The notes beneath the pieces are model-generated. The model was not told the origin of the DNA, made no database searches, and saw only the letters and a program-made list of their open reading frames with translations. The translations under genes were made by a program, and so were the position numbers. From Jannaschia sp. Os4 (GTDB taxonomy: Bacteria; Pseudomonadota; Alphaproteobacteria; Rhodobacterales; Rhodobacteraceae), in assembly GCF_016820245.1 (NCBI RefSeq), contig NZ_JAFCAR010000004.1, positions 620,001 through 684,000 on the forward strand: a DNA stretch of 64,000 nucleotides, in the 5' to 3' direction. This document shows positions 49,501-56,225 of this stretch, one piece after another (within the stretch, counting starts at the first letter, position 1; the number at the start of each line of letters is the position of its first letter).

Positions 49501-50257
49501 GCTGGGGCTGATGTTCATCATCCTGCTGGCGCAGTTCAACTCGGTCTACAACGCCGTGCTCGTGCTGCTGGCCGTGGTGCTGTCGGTGACCGGCGTGCTG
49601 ATCGGGATGCTCGTGATGGGCCAGCCCTTCTCGATCATCATGACGGGCACCGGGATCGTCGCGCTCGCGGGGATCGTGGTGAACAACAATATCGTCCTGA
49701 TCGACACCTACCAGGAATACTCTCGCACCATGCCCCGGATCGAGGCGATCGTGCGCACCGCCGAGGACCGCATCCGCCCCGTCCTGCTGACGACGCTGAC
49801 GACGATGGCGGGCCTCGCGCCGATGATGCTGGGCCTCAGCCTCGACTTCGTCGGCGGCGGCTACTCGATCGGCTCGCCCACGGCGCTGTGGTGGATCCAG
49901 CTGGCGACGGCGGTGGTGTGGGGCCTCGGGGTGGCGACGGTGCTGACGCTCCTCTTCACGCCCTCGATGCTGGCGCTCCGGGTGTGGTTCTGGACCATCG
50001 CCGCGATGATCTTCCGCTCCGTCGCCCGGCTCGGGGCCTCCAAGCTGTCGCGCCGCGGCCAGGACTGGGCGCTGCGGCGGCAGGCGCGCAAGGTGAAGTC
50101 GCCCACGCTGCTCTGGGCCGAGGAGGAGACGGTGACGGATGCCGCGACCGCCTCGGAGGTCGCGCCCCCCGCGCAGGTCCCGACCGCCGCCGTCGTCGTC
50201 GAGGACGAGGACCGCGACCCGACCCTGCCCCATCCGCCGCTCCGCGCCGCGGAGTGA
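46547..50257 (+). CDS. RND-family efflux permease, enlarged (1236 residues)
   Basis: This is a proton-driven inner-membrane exporter (AcrB/HAE1-like). RND features: EGEPDIDVPVLAITVPFPGI near the N-terminus, LEFEFGWDKGETIADARDAM, DQSRTVESMVSQLEGSVLTA, ILAVGMLVDGAIVVTEYADK (helix 4, a single Asp where HAE1 pumps have two), and MTGTGIVALAGIVVNNNIVL in helix 10. The protein is about 200 residues longer than usual. Part of this is a hydrophobic insert at about residues 508-590 with two extra predicted helices and a basic patch (RWERRARRVRSGYRR), and part is a 90-residue C-terminal tail. Its substrate is unknown. It is coupled to the adaptor; no outer-membrane factor gene is present. Confidence 0.9.
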   Translation: MTGIVDWAAARARMVLAFIVLSVLAGTLAYVTLPKEGEPDIDVPVLAITVPFPGISASDSEKLLVKPMETELSELDGLKEITATAAEGVALMFLEFEFGWDKGETIADARDAMNRAEADFPSGADQYTISEINFSEFPIQIVSLSGIAPERTLLRLAKDMQDRLESLTPVLEAGLAGHRDEMVEVLIDPLALEAYNVTAAELLNVVTQNNLLVATGEVETGSGAFPVKIPGSFDSVQDVYALPVKTNGDRIVTLGDLAAINLTFEDRQGTARYNGETTVALQVVKRKGFNIIDTAALVEQEVAAEVAMWPTELQDSVEVTITLDQSRTVESMVSQLEGSVLTAIALVMVVVLAALGTRSALLVGFAIPTSFLLCFANMGAAGLTISNIVMFGLILAVGMLVDGAIVVTEYADKRIQEGKGPMQAYVEAAKRMFWPVVSSTATTLCAFLPMLFWPGIPGEFMGMLPVTLIFVLSASLVVALVYLPVMGGVAGRLSRVLENVGDAMRANLHWAIRVALVALGGFLMVQGILQTIEPAYLLAAAPAAAGSAAGAALFVGSAFLLSSAIHSVRWERRARRVRSGYRRSAFGHFVALLVANPIGPLVSIGVVGFVVVSTFTYFAANNNGVEFFVESELEQANVYVRARGNLSLAEKDALLREAEAIVLDTPGIQSAFAFAGDGGLSTGGPGGGGAPRDTIGQVQFEMIPWEERPTVSIPWFDIPLIGTVNQTVVDPAYDGNTVADAMLERLRTLPGLRFDLAANDGGPAQGKPVHLRLTGDDWIELQEAATIMAATFDATPGLIDVEDSRPLPGIDWEIDVDLESAGRFGADVATVGAMVQLVTRGILLDTMRVDSSDEEIDIRVRLPEEDRVLSTLDSLKVRTPNGLIPLANFIERRPVPRLAQIDRVEQERYFDVKADVAPGLVVTPDGDVLPADRAEGAPVTPNERIGVLTEQLDDLLPASVSWEWTGDQEEQAESQAFLQTAFMGALGLMFIILLAQFNSVYNAVLVLLAVVLSVTGVLIGMLVMGQPFSIIMTGTGIVALAGIVVNNNIVLIDTYQEYSRTMPRIEAIVRTAEDRIRPVLLTTLTTMAGLAPMMLGLSLDFVGGGYSIGSPTALWWIQLATAVVWGLGVATVLTLLFTPSMLALRVWFWTIAAMIFRSVARLGASKLSRRGQDWALRRQARKVKSPTLLWAEEETVTDAATASEVAPPAQVPTAAVVVEDEDRDPTLPHPPLRAAE

Positions 50258-50264
50258 GCCCCGC

Positions 50265-50288
50265 CCCCCCGGCCCGCGGTCCGGGGGG
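50265..50288 (+). terminator. GC-rich hairpin after the RND permease gene
   Basis: An 8-bp stem (CCCCCCGG/CCGGGGGG) with an 8-base loop lies 7 bases after the stop. Probable terminator; no T-run. Confidence 0.45.
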
Positions 50289-50352
50289 CATGGCCGCCGG
50301 GGCCGGGACGGACCTTCCCGCAGGCGGGCCACGCCCCGCCGCAGGACTTGCG

Positions 50353-50365
50353 AATGCTTCGCATT
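50353..50365. promoter_or_regulatory. Mur/Fur-family-like operator AATGC-TTC-GCATT
   Basis: A perfect inverted repeat AATGC-TTC-GCATT within TTGCGAATGCTTCGCATTG lies 34 bases upstream of the sitA start and abuts a TTGACA -35 element (50364-50369). Manganese-uptake operons of alphaproteobacteria are controlled by the Fur-family regulator Mur through such sites; the match is by eye. Confidence 0.5.
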
Positions 50366-50398
50366 GACAACGCACGCGCCTCACCCACATTGGCTCGC

Positions 50399-51277
50399 AT
50401 GAGACGCATCCTGCTGGCCCTCGCCCTCCTCGCGGCCCCCGCGGCCTCCTCCGCCGACGAGCTCAAGGTCGCCACCACCTTCACCATCCTCGCCGACATG
50501 GCCCGCAACGTGGCGGGCGACGCGGCCGAGGTGGTCTCGATCACGAAGCCCGGCGCCGAGGTGCACGGCTACCAGCCCACGCCCCGCGACATCCTCGCCG
50601 CGCAGGACGCCGACCTGATCCTGTGGAACGGCCTGAACCTCGAGCTCTGGTTCGAGCAGTTCTTCACCCGCCTGCGCGACGTCCCCTCCGCCACGGTGTC
50701 CGAGGGGATCGACCCGATCCCCGTGGCGGGCGGCGACTACGACGGGCGGCCCAACCCCCACGGCTGGATGGGGCTGAAGCCCGCGCTGACCTACGTGGAC
50801 AACATCGCGGCCGCCCTGTCCGAGCACGACCCGGAGAACGCGGGCCTCTACGCGGCCAACGCGGCGGCCTACAAGGCGGAGATCGAGGCCACCATCGGCC
50901 CGCTCCGCGACGCCATCCGCGCCCTCCCCGAGGAGGACCGCTGGCTCGTGACCTCGGAGGGCGCGTTCAGCTACCTCGCCCGCGACTTCGGGCTGAAGGA
51001 GCTGTTCCTCTGGCCGATGAACTCCGACGCGCAGGGGACGCCGCAGCAGGTCCGCACGGTGATCGACACCGTCCGGTCCGAGGGCATCCCGGTCGTGTTC
51101 AGCGAATCCACCGTCTCCCCCGACCCCGCGAACCAAGTCGCCCGCGAGACCGGCGCCCGCTACGGCGGCGTGCTCTACGTCGACAGCCTCTCGGCGGCGG
51201 ACGGGCCGGTCCCGACCTACCTCGACCTGCTGCGCGTCACCTCCGAGACCATCCTGCGGGGCCTCGCCGGTGAATGA
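50399..51277 (+). CDS. sitA: Manganese/zinc ABC transporter, substrate-binding protein (SitA-like)
   Basis: This is a cluster A-I (ZnuA/SitA) periplasmic binding protein of 292 residues from ATG 50399. The signal peptide is MRRILLALALLAAPAASSAD. Metal ligands are evident: His in GAEVHGYQPTPRD, His in NPHGWMGLKPAL, Glu in WLVTSEGAFSYLARDFGL, and the final Asp in YVDSLSAADGPVPTY. There is no His-rich loop, which favours manganese (SitA/PsaA) over zinc (ZnuA). It leads a four-gene operon and is preceded by a Fur-family-like operator. If the TTGACA element is the -35, the mRNA would start very near the ATG. Confidence 0.92.
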   Translation: MRRILLALALLAAPAASSADELKVATTFTILADMARNVAGDAAEVVSITKPGAEVHGYQPTPRDILAAQDADLILWNGLNLELWFEQFFTRLRDVPSATVSEGIDPIPVAGGDYDGRPNPHGWMGLKPALTYVDNIAAALSEHDPENAGLYAANAAAYKAEIEATIGPLRDAIRALPEEDRWLVTSEGAFSYLARDFGLKELFLWPMNSDAQGTPQQVRTVIDTVRSEGIPVVFSESTVSPDPANQVARETGARYGGVLYVDSLSAADGPVPTYLDLLRVTSETILRGLAGE

Positions 51278-52154
51278 GGCCTCGCCCCTCGCGCCGGCCC
51301 CCGCGACCGAGGCCCTCGGCGCGGGCATCGCCGCCGAGGGGCTGACCGTGACCTATCCCGGTGGCGTCACCGCGCTGCGCGACGCCACCTTCGCCCTGCC
51401 CACCGGCACCATCGCCGGCCTCGTCGGCGTGAACGGGGCGGGCAAGTCCACGCTCTTCAAGGCCCTGATGGGCTTCCTCCCCGCGCGCCGCGGCACCGTC
51501 CGCATCCTCGGGCGGCCCGTGGCGGACGCGCTGCGCGACAACCTCGTGGCCTACGTCCCCCAAGCCGAGGAGGTGGACTGGTCCTTCCCCGTCCTCGTCC
51601 GCGACGTCGTCACCATGGGCCGCTACGGGCGCATGGGCCTGCTGCGGCGCGCCTCCGCCGAGGACCGCCGCATCGTCGCCGAGTCGCTCGCCCGCGTCGG
51701 CATGTCCGACTTCGCCGACCGCCAGATCGGCGCCCTCTCGGGCGGGCAGCGCAAGCGCGTGTTCCTCGCCCGCGCCCTCGCGCAGGAGGGCCGGGTCATC
51801 CTGCTCGACGAGCCGTTCACCGGCGTCGACGTCGCCACGGAGGACGCCATCGTGACGCTGCTGCGCGAGATGCGGGACGAGGGCCGCGTGATGCTGGTCT
51901 CGACGCACAACCTCGGGTCGGTCCCGCGGTTCTGCGACCGCACGGTGCTTGTGAAGGGCACCGTCCTCGACCACGGCCCCACGGCGGAGGTCTTCACCCC
52001 GGCCAACCTCAAGCGCGCCTTCGGGGGCGTGCTCCGCCGCTACGAGCTGGGCGGATCCGACCTCCACGACGACCATGCGGACGACGCGCGCAAGGTCACG
52101 GTTCTGACCGACGACGAGCGGCCCTTCGTCATCTACGGCGACGACCATGACTGA
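51270..52154 (+). CDS. sitB: Manganese/zinc ABC transporter, ATP-binding protein (SitB-like)
   Basis: This 294-residue ATPase has Walker A GVNGAGKST (near residue 50), Q-loop VAYVPQAEEVDWSFP, signature LSGGQRKRVFLARAL, Walker B VILLDEPFTGVD and H-loop STHNLGSV. PQxxxVDW is typical of the Mn/Zn/Fe chelate importer family. The C-terminus is acidic and His-containing (SDLHDDHADDARKV), possibly a metal-sensing tail. The start is a GTG at 51270, overlapping sitA by 8 bases. Confidence 0.94.
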   Translation: MNEASPLAPAPATEALGAGIAAEGLTVTYPGGVTALRDATFALPTGTIAGLVGVNGAGKSTLFKALMGFLPARRGTVRILGRPVADALRDNLVAYVPQAEEVDWSFPVLVRDVVTMGRYGRMGLLRRASAEDRRIVAESLARVGMSDFADRQIGALSGGQRKRVFLARALAQEGRVILLDEPFTGVDVATEDAIVTLLREMRDEGRVMLVSTHNLGSVPRFCDRTVLVKGTVLDHGPTAEVFTPANLKRAFGGVLRRYELGGSDLHDDHADDARKVTVLTDDERPFVIYGDDHD

Positions 52155-52178
52155 GCGCGGCCGGGAGGCGCCCGCCTG

Positions 52179-53012
52179 ATGGACGTCCTGCTCGAGCCCT
52201 TCGCCTATGCCTACATGCGCGACGCGATCTGGGTCTCCGCCCTCGTGGGGGCGACCTGCGCGTTCCTGTCGGCCTTCCTGATGCTCAAGGGCTGGAGCCT
52301 CATCGGCGACGCCCTCTCCCATGCCGTCGTCCCCGGCGTCGCGGGGGCCTACCTGCTGGGCCTGCCCTTCGCGCTCGGCGCGTTCCTGTCGGGCGGGCTG
52401 GCGGCCGCGGCGATGCTGCTCCTGACCGAGCGGACCGGCCTCAAGACCGACACCGTGATCGGCGTGATCTTCACCGGGTTCTTCGGGCTCGGCCTCTTCA
52501 TCTCATCGCTCTCCCCCGCCCCCGTCGACCTGCAGACCATCGTGCTGGGCAACATCCTCGCCATCACGCCCGGGGACCGCATGCAGGTGGTGATCATCTC
52601 GACCGTCACCTTGGCGACGCTCCTGCTGACGTGGCGGACGCTCCTCATCGTGTTCTTCGACGAGGCGCACGCCCGCGCGATCGGCCTGCGGCCCAAGGCA
52701 TGGAAGGCCCTGCTCTTCGCGCTCCTCGCCGCGTGCGCCGTGGCCGCGATGCAGACCGTGGGCGCCTTCCTCGTGGTGGCCATGGTCGTCACGCCCGGCG
52801 CGACCGCCTACCTGCTGACCGACCGCTTCGGGCCACTCCTCGCGCTGGCCGTCTCCTTCGGCACCCTGTCCTGCGCGGTCGGTGCCTACCTCTCCTACTT
52901 CCTCAACGGCGCCACCGGCGGGGTGATCGTGACGCTCCAGACGCTGCTCTTCGCGCTGGCCTTCGCCTTCGCGCCGACCCACGGCCTCCTCGCCCGGAGG
53001 CGCGCGGCCTGA
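52179..53012 (+). CDS. sitC: Manganese/zinc ABC transporter, permease 1 (SitC-like)
   Basis: This 277-residue permease of the ABC-3 family has eight to nine predicted membrane helices. The signature LKGWSLIGDALSHAVVPGVA near residue 36 and the AHARAIGLRPKAWKALLF coupling segment are present. The presence of two different permeases in the operon is the Sit arrangement. The stop overlaps the sitD start (TGATG). Confidence 0.93.
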   Translation: MDVLLEPFAYAYMRDAIWVSALVGATCAFLSAFLMLKGWSLIGDALSHAVVPGVAGAYLLGLPFALGAFLSGGLAAAAMLLLTERTGLKTDTVIGVIFTGFFGLGLFISSLSPAPVDLQTIVLGNILAITPGDRMQVVIISTVTLATLLLTWRTLLIVFFDEAHARAIGLRPKAWKALLFALLAACAVAAMQTVGAFLVVAMVVTPGATAYLLTDRFGPLLALAVSFGTLSCAVGAYLSYFLNGATGGVIVTLQTLLFALAFAFAPTHGLLARRRAA

Positions 53013-53839
53013 TGGACCTCCTCCTGCCCCTGCAGCTGCCCTTCCTGCGCGACGCGCTGCTCGCCGCGGTGCTGGTCGCGCTGCCCTGCGGGCTGCTGTC
53101 GCCCTACCTCGTGCTCAAGGGCTGGGGCCTGATCGGCGACGCGATCAGCCACGCCGTCCTGCCGGGCGTCGCGCTGGCCTACATCCTCGGCCTGCCCCTC
53201 ATCCTCGGGGCCTTCGCCGCGGGGATGGGCTCCGCTTGGCTCACCGGCTGGCTCGACACGCGGAGCCGAATCAAGCGCGACACCCTGATGGGCGTGGTCT
53301 TCGCCGGCATGTTCGCGATCGGGCTCGTGATGATCGCGGGGATGGGCGCGGGCGTGCATCTCGACCACATCCTGTTCGGCAACCTCCTCGGCGTGGAGCC
53401 GCACGAGCTGCGGACCGCGCTCGTCGTCGCCGCGATCGTGGTGGGCACGGTCGCGCTGCGCTGGCGGGACCTGCTGCTCCACGCCTTCGACCCCGCCCAC
53501 GCGCGGGCCGCGGGCCTCAACGTCGCCCTCCTGCACCATGGGCTGATCGCGCTCGTGGCGGCCTGCGTGGTCGCCGCGCTCGGCGCGGTGGGGATCGTGC
53601 TGGTGATCGCCCTGCTCGTCACGCCGGGCGCCATCGGAAGCCTCCTGACGCGGAGCTTCGGCACCATGCTGCTCGTCTCCGCGTCGAGCGCGGCGCTCGC
53701 GGCGATCGGCGGGGTCTGGGCCTCGGTCTTCCTTGACAGCGCGCCCGCCGCGACCATCGTCGTCCTGCTCACCGCGATGTTCCTCGCGGCCCTCGCTTGG
53801 CGCGCCGCCCGATCCCGCGCCGCCCTGCGCGAAGAATAG
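53012..53839 (+). CDS. sitD: Manganese/zinc ABC transporter, permease 2 (SitD-like)
   Basis: This 275-residue permease of the ABC-3 family is paralogous to the upstream one (LKGWGLIGDAISHAVLPGVA; DPAHARAAGLNVALLHHGLI). SitC and SitD pair in the membrane to form the metal path. It starts at ATG 53012, sharing one base with the sitC stop. It ends the operon; a promoter and small-RNA candidate begin 40 bases later. Confidence 0.93.
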   Translation: MDLLLPLQLPFLRDALLAAVLVALPCGLLSPYLVLKGWGLIGDAISHAVLPGVALAYILGLPLILGAFAAGMGSAWLTGWLDTRSRIKRDTLMGVVFAGMFAIGLVMIAGMGAGVHLDHILFGNLLGVEPHELRTALVVAAIVVGTVALRWRDLLLHAFDPAHARAAGLNVALLHHGLIALVAACVVAALGAVGIVLVIALLVTPGAIGSLLTRSFGTMLLVSASSAALAAIGGVWASVFLDSAPAATIVVLLTAMFLAALAWRAARSRAALREE

Positions 53840-53879
53840 GCGCACGCCGCGACGCAGCGTCGTTTCTGCAATTGCACAG

Positions 53880-53907
53880 TTGACCATGCTGCCGCGCAGC
53901 ATAATCT
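53880..53907 (+). promoter_or_regulatory. Promoter with a palindrome filling the spacer (TTGACC-N16-TAATCT)
   Basis: A -35 TTGACC (53880-53885) and a -10 TAATCT (53902-53907). The spacer is occupied by ATGCTG-CCGCG-CAGCAT (53886-53902), which contains CTGC-CGC-GCAG. That core has the form CTGC-N3-GCAG reported for the polyhydroxybutyrate regulator PhaR in Paracoccus. The promoter drives the small-RNA candidate that follows. Confidence 0.5.
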
Positions 53908-53913
53908 GGAACG

Positions 53914-54000
53914 CATCGGAGCGGCGCTTCTCCTCCCTTTTGCGCCGATCCGGAGAACGTCGCGGCCCCGCCCTCTCCTCCTCCCTGGGCGGGGCCGCAG
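53914..54000 (+). ncRNA. CTCCTCCC-motif small RNA (cuckoo/CcsR-like) candidate
   Basis: Two hairpins each expose CTCCTCCC in the loop. Hairpin 1 has stem CGGCGC/GCGCCG (53922-53947) with loop motif at 53930-53937. Hairpin 2 has a perfect 12-bp stem (53962-53973 with 53987-53998) with loop motif at 53978-53985. This is the layout of the CcsR/cuckoo RNAs of Rhodobacter, stress-induced RNAs whose loops mimic an anti-Shine-Dalgarno sequence. A promoter ends 7 bases upstream. The length would be about 87 nt. There is no T-run after hairpin 2, and no DUF1127 gene is adjacent, unlike the R. sphaeroides CcsR locus. The exact ends are inferred. Confidence 0.65.
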
Positions 54001-54095
54001 TTCCGCCCCAATTCCGTCCTCGATTTTGCAACAATCCGCGCGATCCTGACGTTCGGGTCCCGACTCTAGGGACTCGACAGCAAAGGATCCGACGG

Positions 54096-54194
54096 ATGAC
54101 CCGCCCCCAGCCCGTCCCGCGCTCCCCCGCCGACCCCGCCCCGCGCAAGCCGCGGCCCAAGCCGGTGCGCTTCACCGACTGGGCGTCGATCTGA
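54096..54194 (+). CDS. Possible 32-residue small protein
   Basis: ATG 54096 is preceded by AAAGGATCC, with AAGGA about 8 bases upstream. The frame encodes a very basic, Pro-rich peptide ending KPVRFTDWASI. Such short ORFs with an FTDWASI-like end seem familiar from Rhodobacterales, but I cannot confirm this. It may have its own promoter around TTTTGCAACAATCC (54024-54037), or be read through from the small RNA upstream. Confidence 0.4.
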   Translation: MTRPQPVPRSPADPAPRKPRPKPVRFTDWASI

Positions 54195-54232
54195 CTCGAC
54201 GCGGCCCCGGCGCCTGAGACAAGCTTCGGCCC

Positions 54233-54565
54233 ATGGCCGAACTCGAGACCGTCCGGAACGTCGGCCCCGCCCTCGCGGGGGCGCTGCGATCCGCCGGGAT
54301 CGCCGATGCCGTCGCGCTGCGCGCCCTCGGCACGGATGCCGCCTACGGACGGCTCGTCGAGGCGGGCGCGCGCCCGCACTTCATCGGATACTACGCCTTG
54401 GAGATGGGCCTGCAGGGGCGTCCGTGGAACGACTGCAGGGGCGAGGAGAAGGCCGCGCTGCGCGCCCGGTTCGACGCCGTCGTGGCCCGCAGCCGTCCGC
54501 GCGACGCCGACGCGGCCGCGTTCGAGGCGATGATGGACGCGATCGGGGTGATCGAGCCGCGCTAA
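54233..54565 (+). CDS. TfoX/Sxy C-terminal domain protein
   Basis: This 110-residue protein matches the stand-alone TfoX C-terminal domain, a helix-hairpin-helix-like fold: ELETVRNVGPALAGALRSAG at residues 3-22, then LGTDAAYGRLVEAGARP and ALEMGLQGRPWNDCRGEEKA near 50-70. In gammaproteobacteria TfoX/Sxy activates competence genes, but the isolated C-terminal domain has no proven role. Its stop overlaps that of the convergent NUDIX gene. Confidence 0.87.
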   Translation: MAELETVRNVGPALAGALRSAGIADAVALRALGTDAAYGRLVEAGARPHFIGYYALEMGLQGRPWNDCRGEEKAALRARFDAVVARSRPRDADAAAFEAMMDAIGVIEPR

Positions 54566-55200
54566 AGCCTCGCCATCCGCGATCCCGCACCGCGGTTGTC
54601 GAGGAACGGCACCCCCGGCGCGGCCCGCCCCTCGGCATGGGCGACCACCTCGCCCAGCACCACCTCCGTCACGAAGGGCACGTCGAGGGCCCGCGCCTCC
54701 GCCAAGGGGACCCAGTGCAGGTGGCTCAACTCGTCCTCGGCGTGGCTGAAGTCGTCCGGATCGGTCTCCAGCGCCGCCGCGTCGGCGAGGAAGAAACGCG
54801 CATCGAAGCGGCGGGGACGCCCGGGCGGCGTCACCGCCCGGAACACGAAGGAGAGCGCCGAGGGGTCCGGGCGGCGCGCCGCCCAGCCGGGCCAGCCGCA
54901 GCCGTCGCCCGGACGCGACAGCCGCTGGCCCGTCTCCTCGGCCAGTTCGCGGAGCGCGGCCGCGACGAGCGCCTCGGGCGGGCGGTCGGACTCGGTGGAG
55001 AGGGCGTTCCGCATCCCCGCGCGCAGCGGGGCGCCGAACGGGACCGCCGCGTCGCCCTCCTCGACCGCGCCGCCGGGGAACACGAACTTGGACGGCATGA
55101 ACGCGGCCCTCGCCCCCCGCTGGCCCATCAGCACGGACGGGCCCGCCGCACCGTCGCGCAGCAGGATCACCGTGGCCGCGTCTCGGAGGGGCGGGCTCAC
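54562..55200 (-). CDS. NUDIX hydrolase
   Basis: This 212-residue pyrophosphohydrolase has the Nudix box with GGAVEEGD near residue 42, an insertion, then ALRELAEETGQRL (RExxEE core) near 77. The spacing between the G and RELAEE parts is long, as in the NUDT19/CoA-diphosphatase-like branch. The substrate is not determined. It starts at GTG 55200, overlapping the DUF983 stop (GTGA), and ends in a CTA shared with the convergent TfoX-C gene. Confidence 0.88.
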   Translation of the reverse strand: MSPPLRDAATVILLRDGAAGPSVLMGQRGARAAFMPSKFVFPGGAVEEGDAAVPFGAPLRAGMRNALSTESDRPPEALVAAALRELAEETGQRLSRPGDGCGWPGWAARRPDPSALSFVFRAVTPPGRPRRFDARFFLADAAALETDPDDFSHAEDELSHLHWVPLAEARALDVPFVTEVVLGEVVAHAEGRAAPGVPFLDNRGAGSRMARL

Positions 55201-55613
55201 TCGGCGGCGGGGGCGCGGTCGGGCCACGCGGGCGGGTCGGTCTCGTGGCCGAACCCGTGCATCCGGTTGGCCCACTGCACGCCCACGAGCGCGCCCTTGA
55301 GGCGCGGCAGGAACCAGAGGGACATAAGCACGCTGCCGATCCCGAAGATCGCCATGAACTCCCACGGCGAAGGCTCGCGGGCGACGTAGTACCAGAGCAT
55401 CGCTGGCCCGACGACGTGCCCCACGATCAGCAGCGTCAGGTAGGGCGGGCCGTCGTCGGCTCGGTGGTGGTGGAACGCCTGCCCGCACGCGTCGCAGTGG
55501 TCGCGCGTCTTGAGGTACTTCACCATCAGCGCGCCCTCCCCGCAGCGGGGGCAGGTGCGGCGCCAGCCGTTCCACACGGCGGGCCAGACGGGACGGTCGG
55601 TCGAGTCGGTCAT
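55197..55613 (-). CDS. DUF983 zinc-ribbon membrane protein
   Basis: This 138-residue protein opens with a zinc ribbon (RTCPRCGEGALMVKYLKTRD, then HCDACGQAFHHHRADDG; two CxxC pairs) and continues with two membrane helices (about residues 55-75 and 82-102). This is the DUF983 family, whose function is unknown. Start choice: ATG 55613 has GGGGAGG directly against it, while TTG 55622 is the alternative with slightly better spacing. It is coupled to the NUDIX gene, a pairing I recall from other Rhodobacterales. Confidence 0.87.
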   Translation of the reverse strand: MTDSTDRPVWPAVWNGWRRTCPRCGEGALMVKYLKTRDHCDACGQAFHHHRADDGPPYLTLLIVGHVVGPAMLWYYVAREPSPWEFMAIFGIGSVLMSLWFLPRLKGALVGVQWANRMHGFGHETDPPAWPDRAPAAE

Positions 55614-55753
55614 CCTCCCCAACTCGCCCGCACCGCCGGGGTTCGTCCGGCGGACGCGAAAATTGTCGCGGGCGGGCGACGGAAACCGCCCGCCCGGTCG
55701 TGACAGACGTGGACGCGGTCGACGGGACCGCGCGACAACGAAGGACAGCGACC

Positions 55754-56221
55754 ATGACCATGCGCCCCATCCCCCTCGCCCTGATCGCCCTCGCGGGGGC
55801 CGCCAGCCTCGCGACCCCGCTTCTGGCGGACGGCCCGCGCACCAAGCCCGCCTTCACCGAGGTGGACGCGGACGGCGACGGCGCCGTGACCGAGGCGGAA
55901 CTGCGCGCCTACGGCGCGACCCGTGGCCAAGCCCGCTTCGCCCGCGTCGACATGGACGGGGACGGGAGCCTGAGCCGCGCGGAACTGGAGGCGGCCGGGC
56001 AGACCCGCGCCGCGTCGCGCATCGAGCGGATGCTGGAGCGCGCGGACACGGACGGCGACGGTGCGCTGAGCCGCGCGGAACTAGAGGCCGCGCGCGGCGA
56101 CCAGGACGGGCGGCGCGGCGGGGGCCGGATGTTCGGACGGCTCGACGCGGACGGCGACGGCCGCGTGAGCGCCGCCGAGTGGGACGCCTTCGAGCCGCGC
56201 CGCGGCCGGGCGAAGAACTGA
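55754..56221 (+). CDS. Exported EF-hand protein (four calcium loops)
   Basis: This 155-residue protein has a signal peptide (LALIALAGAASLATPLLADG) and four EF-hand loops: DADGDGAVTEAE, DMDGDGSLSRAE, DTDGDGALSRAE and DADGDGRVSAAE, spaced about 30-40 residues apart. It likely binds calcium in the periplasm or outside. AAGGA precedes ATG 55754. The ECF sigma-factor gene starts 4 bases after its stop, so it heads a four-gene unit with sigma, anti-sigma candidate and periplasmic sensor-like genes. Confidence 0.92.
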   Translation: MTMRPIPLALIALAGAASLATPLLADGPRTKPAFTEVDADGDGAVTEAELRAYGATRGQARFARVDMDGDGSLSRAELEAAGQTRAASRIERMLERADTDGDGALSRAELEAARGDQDGRRGGGRMFGRLDADGDGRVSAAEWDAFEPRRGRAKN

Positions 56222-56225
56222 CCCC

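Noticed and set aside
46463-50332. Long minus-strand open frames opposite the RND permease and the adaptor (44763-46547)
   Set aside because: Composition is Arg/His/Gly-rich noise caused by GC-rich third positions; the plus-strand genes have full RND and adaptor motifs.
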